Source: Thiohalophilus thiocyanatoxydans (GTDB lineage: Bacteria; Pseudomonadota; Gammaproteobacteria; UBA6429; Thiohalophilaceae). From it: a stretch of 64,000 nucleotides of DNA. This document shows positions 54,191-63,884 of the stretch, piece after piece. The translations under genes were made by a program, and so were the position numbers. Every line of letters starts with the position of its first letter. The stretch's first letter is position 1. The DNA lies in the NCBI RefSeq assembly GCF_004366735.1, contig NZ_SOQX01000002.1, forward strand, positions 310,001 through 374,000, written 5' to 3'. The notes under the pieces are model-generated. The model saw only the letters and a program-made list of their open reading frames with translations, ran no database searches and was not told where the DNA came from.

Positions 54191-54799
54191 TCAGCACTTT
54201 ATGATATGCCGTTCGGTCAGCAGGTTGATGACGGCCTGGACCGACTCTTCCAGGGGTTGTTCGCCGGTATCGAGGTGCAGCTCGGGTTTGAGCGGGGCTT
54301 CGTAGGGGGAGCTGATGCCGGTGAATTCGGGGATCTTGCCGTCCCGGGCTTTTTGATACAGCCCCTTGGGATCGCGTTTTTCACACACTTCGACCGGCGC
54401 ATCGCAAAAGATTTCCAGAAAGTCGCCGTGGGGCATCAGATTGCGGGCGATGTTCCGATCCTGGCGCAGGGGGGAGATGAAGGCGGTGAGGACGATGACT
54501 CCGGCCTCGATGAACAGTTTGGCCACGTTGCCAATACGGCGAATATTCTCGTGCCGGTCCTCGAGTGAGAAGCTGAGATCGCTGCACAGGCCGTGGCGGA
54601 CGTTGTCACCGTCGAGCACGAAGCTGTGACAGCCCCGGGCGTAGAGCTCTTTTTCCACGGCATGGGCGAGGGTGGATTTGCCGGAGGCGGAGAGGCCGGT
54701 AAACCACAGGACGGCGCTTTTGTGGTGATGCAGGCTTTCGCGCTGTTCGCGATCGATGCTGGCGGCGTGCCAGACGACGTTGTTGTCCTGTGCGGTCAT
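54191..54799 (-). CDS. cysC: Adenylyl-sulfate (APS) kinase
   Basis: A 202-residue kinase making PAPS from APS and ATP. The P-loop GLSASGKST is at about residues 30-38, [10 protein letters not shown] binds APS, and [10 protein letters not shown] and DPKGLYQKA follow. The length is normal for stand-alone CysC. PAPS is the donor for sulfotransferases, so the three sulfotransferases in the polysaccharide locus depend on an enzyme of this kind. It is divergent from cysG across 107 bp. Confidence 0.97.
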   Translation of the reverse strand: MTAQDNNVVWHAASIDREQRESLHHHKSAVLWFTGLSASGKSTLAHAVEKELYARGCHSFVLDGDNVRHGLCSDLSFSLEDRHENIRRIGNVAKLFIEAGVIVLTAFISPLRQDRNIARNLMPHGDFLEIFCDAPVEVCEKRDPKGLYQKARDGKIPEFTGISSPYEAPLKPELHLDTGEQPLEESVQAVINLLTERHIIKC

Positions 54800-54906
54800 G
54801 CGGGTTCCCGGGGTTGAGAGGCCATTGAAATTAAAATAATGCGCGAAGCGCCAATATATAGTAAAATATCCTGCTATTTCAACGGGTTATTCCGGATTTT
54901 TCCAAT

Positions 54907-56304
54907 ATGAAATTTTTACCGATTTTTCTCGATATCAGGGACAAGCCCTGTCTGGTGGTGGGCGGTGGCGGGATTGCCGCGCGCAAGGTTTTTTTACTGC
55001 TGCGTGCCGGCGCCCGGGTCACGGTGGTCGCGCCCGCGTTGTGCCAGGAGCTGGTCGAACGCCAGCAGGCCGGGGATCTCGAACACATTGCCCGTGATTT
55101 TGACGATGCGGATATTGATCATCCCTATATTGTGATCGCCGCGACCGATGATGAGGCGGTGAATCGCCGCGTCTCCGAACTGGCCAAGTTGAAGAACATC
55201 CCGGTCAACGTGGTGGATGCGCCGGAGTTGTGCAGTTTTACCATGCCTTCGATCATCGATCGCTCGCCGGTCCAGATTGCCATCTCGACCGGTGGCGCGT
55301 CACCGGTACTGGCCCGCTTGCTGCGTTCGCGACTGGAAACCGTCATCCCGGCCGCGTACGGGCAACTGGCCACGTTGCTGGAAAGTTATCGGGAAAAGGT
55401 CAAACAACGCTTCGGTTCCATTACTGAGATACGCCGTTTCTGGGAGGCGATCCTGGAAGGGCCGGTGGCCGATCGTCTGCTGGCCGGCAAGGAGCAGGAG
55501 GCCGAGGCGCTGCTCGAACAGGCAGTCGCCTCGGGCCAGGCACCTTCGCTGGAAGGGGAAGTCTATCTGGTCGGCGCGGGGCCGGGCGATCCGGATCTGC
55601 TGACCTTCAAGGCGTTGCGACTGATGCAGCAGGCCGACGTGGTGGTCTACGACCGGCTGGTGTCACAGGGCATTCTGGATATGGTGCGCCGCGATGCGGA
55701 GTTTATCTATGCCGGCAAGGAGCGTAACAAGCACACGATTCAACAGGAAGATATCAATACCCTGCTGGCGCGGCTGGCCAAGGAAGGCAAGAAGGTCCTG
55801 CGTCTGAAAGGCGGCGATCCGTTTATCTTCGGCCGCGGCGGCGAGGAGATCGAAACCCTGATGAAAGAGGGGGTCAGCTTCCAGGTGGTGCCGGGGATTA
55901 CCGCCGCCGCCGGGTGTGCCGCCTATGCCGGTATTCCGCTGACCCATCGCGATTATGTTCAGTCCTGTACTTTCGTCACGGGCCATCTCAAGGACGGCAG
56001 CATCAACCTCAACTGGGAGAACCTGTCCCGGCCGGGTCAGACACTGGTGTTTTACATGGGCCTGCACGGTCTTCCGGCGATTTGCGAAAACCTGGTCAAG
56101 CACGGTCTGGCGGACAGAACCCCGGCCGCCCTGGTGGAAAAAGGCACCAGCCAGGAGCAGAAAGTGCATCTCGGCACCCTGGCGACCTTGCCGGACCTGG
56201 TGAAAAACAACGATATCAAACCACCGACCCTGATCATCGTCGGCGAAGTCGTGGCCCTGCATGACAAGCTCAAATGGTTTGATCCGACCGGGCATGAGAA
56301 TTAA
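54907..56304 (+). CDS. cysG: Siroheme synthase (trifunctional)
   Basis: A 465-residue CysG. The N-terminal half is precorrin-2 dehydrogenase and sirohydrochlorin ferrochelatase, with NAD motif VVGGGGIAARK and IDRSPVQIAISTGGASPVLAR carrying the known regulatory serine. The C-terminal half is uroporphyrinogen-III methyltransferase, with VYLVGAGPGDPDLLTFKALR, GGDPFIFGRGGEE and VVPGITAAAGCAAYAGIPLTHRD (two blocks). Siroheme is the cofactor of sulfite reductases, including DsrAB. Its stop is followed by heptamer arrays. Confidence 0.97.
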   Translation: MKFLPIFLDIRDKPCLVVGGGGIAARKVFLLLRAGARVTVVAPALCQELVERQQAGDLEHIARDFDDADIDHPYIVIAATDDEAVNRRVSELAKLKNIPVNVVDAPELCSFTMPSIIDRSPVQIAISTGGASPVLARLLRSRLETVIPAAYGQLATLLESYREKVKQRFGSITEIRRFWEAILEGPVADRLLAGKEQEAEALLEQAVASGQAPSLEGEVYLVGAGPGDPDLLTFKALRLMQQADVVVYDRLVSQGILDMVRRDAEFIYAGKERNKHTIQQEDINTLLARLAKEGKKVLRLKGGDPFIFGRGGEEIETLMKEGVSFQVVPGITAAAGCAAYAGIPLTHRDYVQSCTFVTGHLKDGSINLNWENLSRPGQTLVFYMGLHGLPAICENLVKHGLADRTPAALVEKGTSQEQKVHLGTLATLPDLVKNNDIKPPTLIIVGEVVALHDKLKWFDPTGHEN

Positions 56305-56311
56305 AAAAAAG

Positions 56312-56493
56312 TTATCAGTTTGCAGTTTGCAGTCATAAATCGTAAGTCGTAAGTCGTAAGTCGCCAAGAGGCTCGTTGACAACGATAGATACCGAATTAA
56401 AAATCTGCCAACTGCCAACTGCCAACTGCCAACTGCCAACTGCCAACTGCCAACTGCCAACTGCCAACTGCCAACTGCCAACTGCCAACTGCT
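56312..56493. repeat. AGTTTGC/AGTCGTA array facing a 12-unit AGTTGGC array
   Basis: Plus-oriented AGTTTGC and AGTCGTA units (56312-56362) are followed by about 40 bp of other sequence and about 12.5 minus-oriented AGTTGGC units (56404-56493). The second array ends eight bases before the start codon of the ABC exporter and takes the place of a ribosome binding site. Confidence 0.93.
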
Positions 56494-56501
56494 AATCATC
56501 C

Positions 56502-58322
56502 ATGACTATTCCACGTTACACGAGCGCGCCGCATAAGAATCGTCAGGATCTGCGTAATCTGCGGCGTATAGTGCCGTATTTGTGGGAGTATCGGGGTCGG
56601 GTGCTGGTTGCGTTGCTGAGTCTGGTGCTGGCCAAGGTGGCGACGGTGGGGATCCCGGTTCTGCTCAAGGAGATCGTCGATACCCTGGATACGGAGGAGG
56701 GGCAGGCGCTGGTATTGCCCATTGTGCTGTTTCTGGCGTATGGCGCATTACGTCTGGGCAGTTCGTTTTTTAATGAGATGCGCGACGCGGTCTTCGCCCG
56801 GGTGCGCTACGGCGCCATGCGCAAGCTGTCGCTTCAGGTTCTGAAGCATCTGCATCAGCTCTCCCTGCGTTTTCATCTGGATCGTCGCACCGGGAATATT
56901 ACCCGGGACCTGGAGCGGGGCGCCCAGAGTGTCAGTTCGATCATGAACTACATGGTCTTTAATATCCTGCCGACCCTGGCCGAGTTTTTGATGGTGGCAG
57001 TCATTCTACTGGGTCAGTACGACATCAAGTTTACCATTGTGACATTTCTAACCGTGGGTCTGTATGTCGGCTATACCCTGCTGGTCAGCGAATGGCGTAT
57101 GAATTTTCGCCATCGCATGAACACCATGGATTCGCAGGCCAATGGCCAGGCGATCGACAGCCTGCTGAACTACGAGACGGTCAAGTACTTTAATAACGAA
57201 CAGTTCGAAGTGCAGCGGTATCACGATACCCTCAACGAATGGGAAGCGGCGGCGGTCAAGAGCCAGACCTCCATGTCGTTACTCAATTTCGGTCAGGGCG
57301 CGATCATCGCCGTTGGCCTGACCATGATTATGATTTACGCCGGTCACGGCGTGGTCGATGGCGAGATGAGTCTGGGTGATCTGGTGCTGGTCAATACCCT
57401 GATGTTGCAGATGTTCATGCCGTTGGGCACCCTGGGGATCATCTACCGGATGCTCAAATACACGCTGGCGGATATGGATCTGGTGCTCAAGCTGTTGCAA
57501 CGCGAAGAGGAGATCCAGGACGCCCCGGATGCCCGGCCCTTGCAGGTCACGCGTGGCAGGGTCGAGTTTGAACACGTCGGATTTGCCTATAATGAAGACC
57601 GGCCAATTCTCAAGGACATCACCTTCTCGATAGAGCCGGGACGCAAGGTCGCGGTGGTGGGGCCCTCCGGGGCCGGCAAATCGACCCTGGCCCGACTGCT
57701 GTTCCGGTTTTACGATGTCTCCTCCGGGCGGATCGTGATCGATGATCAGGATATTCGTCAGGTTACCCAGCAGAGCCTGCGTGCCGCCATCGGCATTGTC
57801 CCGCAGGACACGGTGCTGTTTAACGAGAGTATTTTCTACAATATCCAGTACGCCCGCCCCGACGCCAGCCGGGAAGAGGTGGAACAGGCGGCGCGCCATG
57901 CCCATATCCATGATTTCATCGTCAATCTTCCCCAGGGCTATGACACCATCGTGGGCGAGCGGGGACTGAAACTCTCCGGGGGCGAGAAACAGCGCGTGGC
58001 GATTGCGCGGGTGATTTTGAAGAACCCGGTGATTCTGGTGTTTGACGAGGCCACCTCGTCGCTGGACAGTCAGTCGGAGCAGGCGATCCTCGCGGCACTG
58101 CGGGAAGTGGCGGAACAGCATACGACGCTGGTGGTGGCACATCGCCTCTCGACCATTGTCGACGCGGATGAAATTCTGGTCATGGAAGCGGGCCAGATTC
58201 TTGAGCGGGGAACCCATGCCACGCTGCTGGCACGCGACGGTCTGTACAGTCACATGTGGGCGCTGCAGCAAAAAGAGCAGCATGAGCTGTTACAGTCCGG
58301 GCCGCCGCCACGGGACGTCTGA
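56502..58322 (+). CDS. Atm1/HMT-type ABC exporter, fused permease and ATPase
   Basis: A 606-residue half-transporter. The membrane domain (about 25-320) has six helices. [22 protein letters not shown] and [18 protein letters not shown] are hallmarks of the Atm1/HMT1 group, which exports glutathione-linked sulfur or metal compounds. The ATPase has Walker [10 protein letters not shown], signature [16 protein letters not shown] and Walker [13 protein letters not shown]. No Shine-Dalgarno sequence precedes the ATG because a heptamer array lies there; no other in-frame start is near. Confidence 0.92.
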   Translation: MTIPRYTSAPHKNRQDLRNLRRIVPYLWEYRGRVLVALLSLVLAKVATVGIPVLLKEIVDTLDTEEGQALVLPIVLFLAYGALRLGSSFFNEMRDAVFARVRYGAMRKLSLQVLKHLHQLSLRFHLDRRTGNITRDLERGAQSVSSIMNYMVFNILPTLAEFLMVAVILLGQYDIKFTIVTFLTVGLYVGYTLLVSEWRMNFRHRMNTMDSQANGQAIDSLLNYETVKYFNNEQFEVQRYHDTLNEWEAAAVKSQTSMSLLNFGQGAIIAVGLTMIMIYAGHGVVDGEMSLGDLVLVNTLMLQMFMPLGTLGIIYRMLKYTLADMDLVLKLLQREEEIQDAPDARPLQVTRGRVEFEHVGFAYNEDRPILKDITFSIEPGRKVAVVGPSGAGKSTLARLLFRFYDVSSGRIVIDDQDIRQVTQQSLRAAIGIVPQDTVLFNESIFYNIQYARPDASREEVEQAARHAHIHDFIVNLPQGYDTIVGERGLKLSGGEKQRVAIARVILKNPVILVFDEATSSLDSQSEQAILAALREVAEQHTTLVVAHRLSTIVDADEILVMEAGQILERGTHATLLARDGLYSHMWALQQKEQHELLQSGPPPRDV

Positions 58323-58409
58323 TAACCACCAGGTCGGCAGGGGAATTGGGCGGCTGTGTCACGGCGCGATTCGCGCTATAATCGGCCTCGAACATCCGTG
58401 AGGTGAGCC

Positions 58410-58769
58410 ATGCAACAAGATATGAAGAGGGCGATTGAATCCGCTGCCGAGTCAAGCTGCGGCGGCGCCGAGCCCTATGCCCTGCAGGTGGTGGACGACA
58501 GCATGGAACCCGAGTTCCGGCGTCGTTGTATCATCCTGGTCGATCCGACCGGCGTCGCCCGCGACGGCAGTTACGTCATTGCCCTGATCGAAAACGGCTA
58601 TATTTTTCGTCAGCTGGTTCTGGAAAACGAACAGTACTATCTGCAGCCGCTCAATGAAGAGTATATGCACGAGAAACGCCCGATCGAACTCAAGGCCATC
58701 CAGGGCGTGGTCGTCCAGCAGTCCGGCCCCCACGGCCGCCGCAAGGACCGCAAGCGGTACGATGACTAG
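58410..58769 (+). CDS. S24/LexA-like C-terminal-domain protein, probably not an active protease
   Basis: A 119-residue protein made only of an S24-like domain. The serine is kept in VVDDSMEPEF, but the position of the catalytic lysine (VKRL in LexA) reads IFRQL, so lysine is replaced by arginine. No DNA-binding domain is present. GAGGTGAG precedes the ATG. It may be a binding rather than a cleaving domain. It lies 87 bp after the Atm1-like gene. Confidence 0.8.
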   Translation: MQQDMKRAIESAAESSCGGAEPYALQVVDDSMEPEFRRRCIILVDPTGVARDGSYVIALIENGYIFRQLVLENEQYYLQPLNEEYMHEKRPIELKAIQGVVVQQSGPHGRRKDRKRYDD

Positions 58770-58789
58770 CCAGATTGTTGGGAATTAAC

Positions 58790-58988
58790 GCGGAGGACGC
58801 GGAGGCGCAGAGGCGCGGAGAAAATCATTTTTATCTTGTTACCAGGTTGATTGCTTGATCTCCGGTTAAAAGCCCGCCTGTTCCATAATTACAAGTTATA
58901 GCAATATCTTCTTCGGGATTTCGCGCCTTCGTGATTAACGATAATTTTATTCCTCCGCGTCTCCGCGCCTCCGCGTCCTCTGCGTTTT
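58790..58988. repeat. Inverted pair of GCGGAGGAC-type repeats
   Basis: Left arm ACGCGGAGG, ACGCGGAGGC, GCAGAGGCGCGGAG (58790-58820), right arm inverse (58953-58986: CTCCGCGTCTCCGCGCCTCC, GCGTCCTCTGCG). About 130 bp lie between, without a gene. Confidence 0.88.
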
Positions 58989-59010
58989 TAATCGGATTCT
59001 AAAAAAAAGA

Positions 59011-59475
59011 TTATTTCTTGCTCAGTTGTTCCGGGCTAAGTTTGGGGGTGAAGAAGTCGATGACGGTGTCTTCGTCCACTTCGTTGCCGTTGTTGTCGTA
59101 GAAGGGCTGTTCGTAGTCGCTCCAGCCGCGCAGGCCGGTTTTGAGTGAGACCACGTTTTTGTAGCCGAGTTTTTGCATAACTTCGGCGGCGAAGATGCTG
59201 CGGTTGCCGGAGCGGCAGACGACCACGACATCCCGATCGCGGGCCTCGACCAGTTCGGGGACGGTGTCCTCGTAGTCGTATTCGCAGGCGGTCTCGAGTA
59301 TGCCGCGGGGGACATTGATCGAGCCGGGGATGTGCATGGTGTCGTATTCGTAGGGCTCGCGCACATCCACGATCAGGGTGTCGGGGTTTTCCTGCAGATG
59401 CTCTTCCAGATCCCAGGGGAAAAGTTCATCGACATGTTTGGCGCTCTCGGCGAGCAGTTCGGTAAATTTTTTCAT
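59011..59475 (-). CDS. Rhodanese-domain sulfurtransferase
   Basis: A 154-residue single-domain rhodanese. The active-site loop is VVCRSGNRS with Cys87; VDVREPYEYDTMHIPGSIN is the conserved N-terminal block, and GLRGWSDYEQPF ends the domain. It moves sulfane sulfur between thiol carriers in the cytoplasm. Position next to dsr-type genes suggests sulfur trafficking. About 20 N-terminal and 25 C-terminal residues extend beyond the core. Confidence 0.93.
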   Translation of the reverse strand: MKKFTELLAESAKHVDELFPWDLEEHLQENPDTLIVDVREPYEYDTMHIPGSINVPRGILETACEYDYEDTVPELVEARDRDVVVVCRSGNRSIFAAEVMQKLGYKNVVSLKTGLRGWSDYEQPFYDNNGNEVDEDTVIDFFTPKLSPEQLSKK

Positions 59476-59680
59476 CGTTACAGCCTGTCCAATAAATTAA
59501 ATGTAGTTTGTCAGAGATATAAACCAGGTGAATCCCTGAATCCGTCGAATGCTTTGAGAAGACCGGGCAAGTAAAACCGATCGGCCTGTGCCTTCGTTGT
59601 TGCTGTCTTCAGGGCTTTTGATGTCATCGCGGATTACAGATCGGTCTCGAATAACCGCCGGTGATCGACGAGCGGGAGTG

Positions 59681-60352
59681 TTATTCCGGGGTGGCGCGAG
59701 ACAGGCCGTATTCGACGGCCATGACCGCGGCCTCAACCCGGGAGTGAACATCCAGTTTGCGCAGGATGGCCTTGACGTGCAGTTTGACCGTCCCGTCGGA
59801 GATCCCCAGGTTGCGGGCGATGGCCTTGTTGCTCTGGCCTTCGGCCAGCAGGCCGAGGATTTCCGTCTCCCGCGGAGTCAGTTCGTCAAACGGGCTGGTA
59901 CTGGCGCCTTCCTCGTCACTGTGACTGCCCTGGACGGCCTTGGCCAGTATCGGGGCGAGATCGGGGGCCACCACGGTCTTGCCGTTGTTGACGATATCGC
60001 GCAGGGCCAGAACCAGATCATCGGGCTCCATGTCCTTGAGCAGATAACCCTGCGCCCCTTCACGCAGGGATTCGAGCAGATCCCCTTCATCGCTGCTGGT
60101 GGTGAGCATGACAATCGGCAGATTCTCGTCATTCTCCCGCAATACCTTGAGGACGCTCAGCCCATCGATGCCCGGCATGCGCATATCCAGCAGGACCACA
60201 TCGGGTTTGAGTTCCTCGACCAGTCGCAGGCAGTCCTGGCCGGAACCGACCGAGGCGACGATTTCGATGCCCCGGCTGGCCAGCAGGCCTTCCAGACCCA
60301 CGCGAAACAGGGTGTGATCATCAATTAACAGAACGCGCAGACTCATACTCAA
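59681..60352 (-). CDS. NarL/FixJ-type response regulator
   Basis: A 223-residue regulator. The receiver domain has VLLIDDHTLFRVGLEGLL and phospho-acceptor Asp56 in VVLLDMRMPGIDG. The C-terminal LuxR-type helix-turn-helix reads LTPRETEILGLLAEGQSNKA and DGTVKLHVKAILRKLDVHSR, very like NarL. Its start overlaps the kinase stop by 4 bp, so the two are coupled. No gene lies between it and the rhodanese gene (59476-59680). Confidence 0.95.
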   Translation of the reverse strand: MSMSLRVLLIDDHTLFRVGLEGLLASRGIEIVASVGSGQDCLRLVEELKPDVVLLDMRMPGIDGLSVLKVLRENDENLPIVMLTTSSDEGDLLESLREGAQGYLLKDMEPDDLVLALRDIVNNGKTVVAPDLAPILAKAVQGSHSDEEGASTSPFDELTPRETEILGLLAEGQSNKAIARNLGISDGTVKLHVKAILRKLDVHSRVEAAVMAVEYGLSRATPE

Positions 60353-61998
60353 CCCTGTAGTTGTAGCGGTACTTCAACGGTCTGGACTTCGGGATAACGG
60401 AAACGCAGCAAGACCCGGGTGCCCTCGTTGGGTTCGCTTTCAATGCGGACAGTGCCGCCGATGCGTTTGGCCCGTTCGTCCATAATGCTCAGACCGAGAT
60501 GATCGCCGGAGGTACGATCGGAGGACGGCAGGATATTCATGCCGACGCCGTCATCTTCGATGAGGATGTTGCAGTCACCGTTGACATCACTGCGCATAAT
60601 AACACGGACGGTATGGGCCTGGCTGTGTTTGCGGATATTGTTGAGCGCTTCCTGGATAATGCGCAATGCCTGCACTTCCACGCTGGCCGGGAGGTAGAGC
60701 ACATTCCACTCCTTTTGCAGGTAGATGGAGATATCGCACTGGTTGCGGAAACGCTCCACCAGGTGTTCAACGGCCGGCACCAGGCCGCGCTTGTCGATCG
60801 GCGCGCGGAAGTGGGTGATCAGTTCGCGCAATTCGGCATAGGCTTCGTCGATATTGTTTTCGATCTTTTCCAGCTCGTACCAGATCGAGGGTTCTTCGCC
60901 CTGGCGGATGGTTTCATCCAGGACGCGGATCTGGAAGCGCAGGCTGGCCAGGGTCTGGGCCAGGGAGTCGTGCAGCTCATGGGCGAGCCGGGTACGCTCT
61001 TCCATGATCGACAGACGTTGCGCCTCGTCTTCGGAGCGGGCCTTGTCGATCGCCATCCCCAGGTGTCGGCCGATGCTGGTGAGCAGATCTTCGATATCCT
61101 CGGGCTCGGCGAAGTCCTCCTGGCTGACAAACAGGTTGTAGACCCCGAGAGTCTTGCCCCGGTACTGGAGGGGGACGACGATCATGCCGACGTCTTCGCT
61201 ATCAAAGAAGTTGCGGCCGATGATCTTGTTGCATTTTTGCAGGTCGGTCTGGAACAGCACCTTGCCTTCGGTGAAGGAGCTGCCGCACAGACATTCTTCC
61301 GAGGGGATAAACTGTTCGCGTTTGACCAGATCCTCATCCAGTCCGATGCTGGAGACCAGTCGCATCTGGTTGTTGTCGTCCGTCAGTCGCACGACGGCGG
61401 CGCGGGCATTGACCACATCTTTGAGGGTGTGCAGAAACCGGGTCAGCAGATCATCGAGATCCCGGGAGATGTTAATACTGGCCGCGACATCATAGATGAT
61501 TTCCAGCGAGTGAGTTTTGCGCTCAATATGCTTGGTCTGTTTGCGGACCTGGCTTTGCATGTCCAGCGAGAGGACTTCCAGCTCATCGGCCAGGGTGTTG
61601 AAGTCACCGAACAGCCCCTTGAAGTCGTTGGGCACCTCCCCCGGCAGCCGGGCGGCGAGATTGCCCTGGCGCAGTTGTGCGGTCCAGTGGCGTAACTGGG
61701 TCAGGGGGGTGAGCAGGGTCCGCTGCACCAGCCTGATGAGAAGCGCGATGAATCCCAGACCGCCCACCAGCAGGGCCAGGGTGATGATCACCAGAGTGGA
61801 GCCGGCATGGTTGACGTACAACAGCCAGGTGCTGGCGATGCCCAGGATGATGAGGACCGCACCAATGCCGAAAATCGCGCCGCACAGGCGACTGCGCCAG
61901 ATGCCCTCGCGCGGGGGCAGGGCAGTGGCGTCAGCGCCGGACGTTTCACTGTCACCGGCCGGTTCAGTATGACCTGTAGGCGGATCGATCATCGACAT
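60349..61998 (-). CDS. NarX-like sensor histidine kinase with GAF domain, lacking the periplasmic sensor
   Basis: A 549-residue kinase. Two membrane helices (about 39-61 and 68-91) are separated by only a few residues, so the NarX periplasmic nitrate-binding domain is absent. HAMP follows (about 92-145), then a GAF-like domain (about 170-320) with cysteines 236, 238 and 256, then a HisKA_3 domain with phospho-accepting His343 in LAHELHDSLAQTL and an ATPase domain with EALNNIRKHS and EDDGVGMN. The signal is probably cytoplasmic, perhaps redox. The paired regulator is NarL-like. Confidence 0.93.
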   Translation of the reverse strand: MSMIDPPTGHTEPAGDSETSGADATALPPREGIWRSRLCGAIFGIGAVLIILGIASTWLLYVNHAGSTLVIITLALLVGGLGFIALLIRLVQRTLLTPLTQLRHWTAQLRQGNLAARLPGEVPNDFKGLFGDFNTLADELEVLSLDMQSQVRKQTKHIERKTHSLEIIYDVAASINISRDLDDLLTRFLHTLKDVVNARAAVVRLTDDNNQMRLVSSIGLDEDLVKREQFIPSEECLCGSSFTEGKVLFQTDLQKCNKIIGRNFFDSEDVGMIVVPLQYRGKTLGVYNLFVSQEDFAEPEDIEDLLTSIGRHLGMAIDKARSEDEAQRLSIMEERTRLAHELHDSLAQTLASLRFQIRVLDETIRQGEEPSIWYELEKIENNIDEAYAELRELITHFRAPIDKRGLVPAVEHLVERFRNQCDISIYLQKEWNVLYLPASVEVQALRIIQEALNNIRKHSQAHTVRVIMRSDVNGDCNILIEDDGVGMNILPSSDRTSGDHLGLSIMDERAKRIGGTVRIESEPNEGTRVLLRFRYPEVQTVEVPLQLQG

Positions 61999-62074
61999 AG
62001 TATACGGCAGACCCCGATAGCAAGGCTATGTGCAGGCGGATAAGCCTCTTGACGAGGCGATTTAACTGCTTGAA

Positions 62075-62413
62075 TTAAAAGTAATGCGAGCTGCCACTGC
62101 CTTCCTGGGGCGGGACATACTCGGGATCGTTGGGGTTCAGGAAAATAAAATTGAACTCGCCCGATTCCAGCTCGACAAAGTCCAGGGTGGCGCCCTGCAG
62201 CAGTTCCACGCTGTCCGGCGGCACCATCACCGTAACGCCTTCGGAGGTATAGCTGATGTCATTCTCATCCTGCTGATCGGCGAATCCCATGGCGTACTGT
62301 ATCGAGCCGGCGTCATCGCGTTTGGCGGCGATACGGATGGGCATGCCTTCCATCTGGTTCTGCTTGGCCGATTGCTTGATTTGTTCAGCGGCTTTGGGCG
62401 TCACCGTAATCAT
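62075..62413 (-). CDS. dsrR: Cysteine-free A-type (IscA-like) protein, DsrR candidate
   Basis: A 112-residue protein of the HesB/IscA fold. ITVTPKAAEQIKQSAKQN is the family start, and VMVPPDSVELLQGATLDFVE is the middle block. None of the three iron-sulfur ligand cysteines is present; the protein has no cysteine at all. Loss of the cysteines in an A-type protein is the known feature of DsrR of sulfur-oxidising bacteria. It lies 76 bp downstream of the dsrN-like gene on the same strand, as in the dsr operon of Allochromatium. AAGGAG precedes the ATG. Confidence 0.85.
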   Translation of the reverse strand: MITVTPKAAEQIKQSAKQNQMEGMPIRIAAKRDDAGSIQYAMGFADQQDENDISYTSEGVTVMVPPDSVELLQGATLDFVELESGEFNFIFLNPNDPEYVPPQEGSGSSHYF

Positions 62414-62489
62414 AAGAGAACTCCTTCATTTCGATTGTCTGACAGTGATTCACAGACCGGATGGTCAAATATCCCAGTCATTTAGTCAA

Positions 62490-63884
62490 TTATACATCAA
62501 TTCCGTTCTGGCGGGTGTGGCGGACAAAGTCGATAAAGCGCCGCGCCCAATGGTGACGCGCGGTATCGCGCTGGTGCGCGTAACAGGCCAGCAGGTTTTT
62601 GTGGATCAGCCCGTCATGGGCCCCGTCGATGCCGGTGCCGCGCACGACCTCGTAGGCGAAGCGCTGGGGCCGGCTCAGGTTCTCGAGGCTCGAATAGTGA
62701 AACTCGTGGGCGGGGAATTCGCCCCGGGGCGCGGCGGAGGCGTCCGGCCAGGGGCTGTCGTCGGTCTCGCGCAGACGGACATAACCGCGTCCCTGGGGGC
62801 GATCATGCATGACCACATCGGCGGGAATGACCCCGACCATGGGCGCGCTCTCCTCTTGCCAGCGGATCTGACGACACAGATACATCAGGCCGCCACACTC
62901 GGCATAGGCGGGGAGGCCCCCCTCGATGGCGTTGTAGATGGCCTCGCGCAGCGGCCGATTGGCGGCCAGCGCGCTCAGACAGGATTCGGGAAAACCCCCA
63001 CCGATAAACAGGCCATCGATCGCCGGTAACCGGTCGTCGCGCAGGGTATCGATGGGCACCAGCTCGGCGCCGGCCTGCTCCAGGGCCTCGAGGTCCCCGG
63101 GATAGTAAAAGCCGAAGGCCTCGTCCCGGGCGATGCCGAGGCGGATATCCGGCGGCTGGACCGGTTCCGGGCCCGTCAGCGGCTCGCTCGCGGGCAGGGC
63201 CGGGGCCTGGCCGGCAAGGCTCTGGAGCCGCGCCAGATCCACCTGCCGGGCAATCAGCTGGCCGATGGCTTCGATTTTGTCGGCGGCTTCGGCATTTTCA
63301 TTGCTGGGAATCAGCCCCAGATGGCGTTCGGTAATGGCCAGGCGCGCATCATGATAGACGGCGCCGACCACGGGCAGGTGGGTGTAATGTTCGATGACGG
63401 CGCGCAGTTTGGCTTCGTGGCGGCTGCCACGGATCTGGTTGAGGATCACCCCGGCAATATTGACCTGGGGATCAAACGCCTGATATCCGAGGATCAGCGG
63501 GGCGATCCCCCGGGTCATGCCCTGCACGTCAATGACCAGAATGACCGGGGTTTCGGTCAGGCGGGCCAGGGCGGCATTGCTGTTGCTGCCCTCGATATCC
63601 AGTCCGTCATACAGCCCCTTGTTGGCCTCGATCAGCGCCAGATCGCTCGCCCCGGCCTGCTGTTGCAGGGTCTGCAGGATCTCGTCCCGGGACATGGTGT
63701 AAAAATCGAGATTATGACAGGGCCGCCCGGCCGCCTGACCCAGCCACATGGGATCGATATAGTCCGGCCCCTTCTTAAACGGCCGGACATCGAGCCCCTG
63801 CTGCCGAAACGCCGCGCACAGCCCGATCGACAGGGTGGTTTTCCCCGAGGATTTATGGGCGGCGGAAATGAGCAGGCGGTTCAT
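62490..63884 (-). CDS. dsrN: Cobyrinate a,c-diamide synthase family protein, DsrN candidate (siroheme amidase)
   Basis: A 464-residue glutamine amidotransferase of the CbiA family. The N-terminal ATP-binding domain has ISAAHKSSGKTTLSIGLC at residues 6-23 and PFKKGPDYIDP. The C-terminal class I amidotransferase has GGGFPE and the nucleophile Cys330 in AYAECGGLMYLC, with a partner histidine in EFHYSS. CbiA would act in cobalamin synthesis, but no other cobalamin gene is seen. The next gene is a DsrR-like protein, and siroheme synthase is nearby, so DsrN, which amidates siroheme for reverse DsrAB, is the preferred call. Confidence 0.85.
   Translation of the reverse strand: MNRLLISAAHKSSGKTTLSIGLCAAFRQQGLDVRPFKKGPDYIDPMWLGQAAGRPCHNLDFYTMSRDEILQTLQQQAGASDLALIEANKGLYDGLDIEGSNSNAALARLTETPVILVIDVQGMTRGIAPLILGYQAFDPQVNIAGVILNQIRGSRHEAKLRAVIEHYTHLPVVGAVYHDARLAITERHLGLIPSNENAEAADKIEAIGQLIARQVDLARLQSLAGQAPALPASEPLTGPEPVQPPDIRLGIARDEAFGFYYPGDLEALEQAGAELVPIDTLRDDRLPAIDGLFIGGGFPESCLSALAANRPLREAIYNAIEGGLPAYAECGGLMYLCRQIRWQEESAPMVGVIPADVVMHDRPQGRGYVRLRETDDSPWPDASAAPRGEFPAHEFHYSSLENLSRPQRFAYEVVRGTGIDGAHDGLIHKNLLACYAHQRDTARHHWARRFIDFVRHTRQNGIDV

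Noticed and set aside
62490-63884. Cobyrinic acid a,c-diamide synthase for cobalamin synthesis
   Set aside because: Possible by family, but the adjacent cysteine-free IscA-like gene and nearby siroheme synthase favour DsrN; kept as an alternative.
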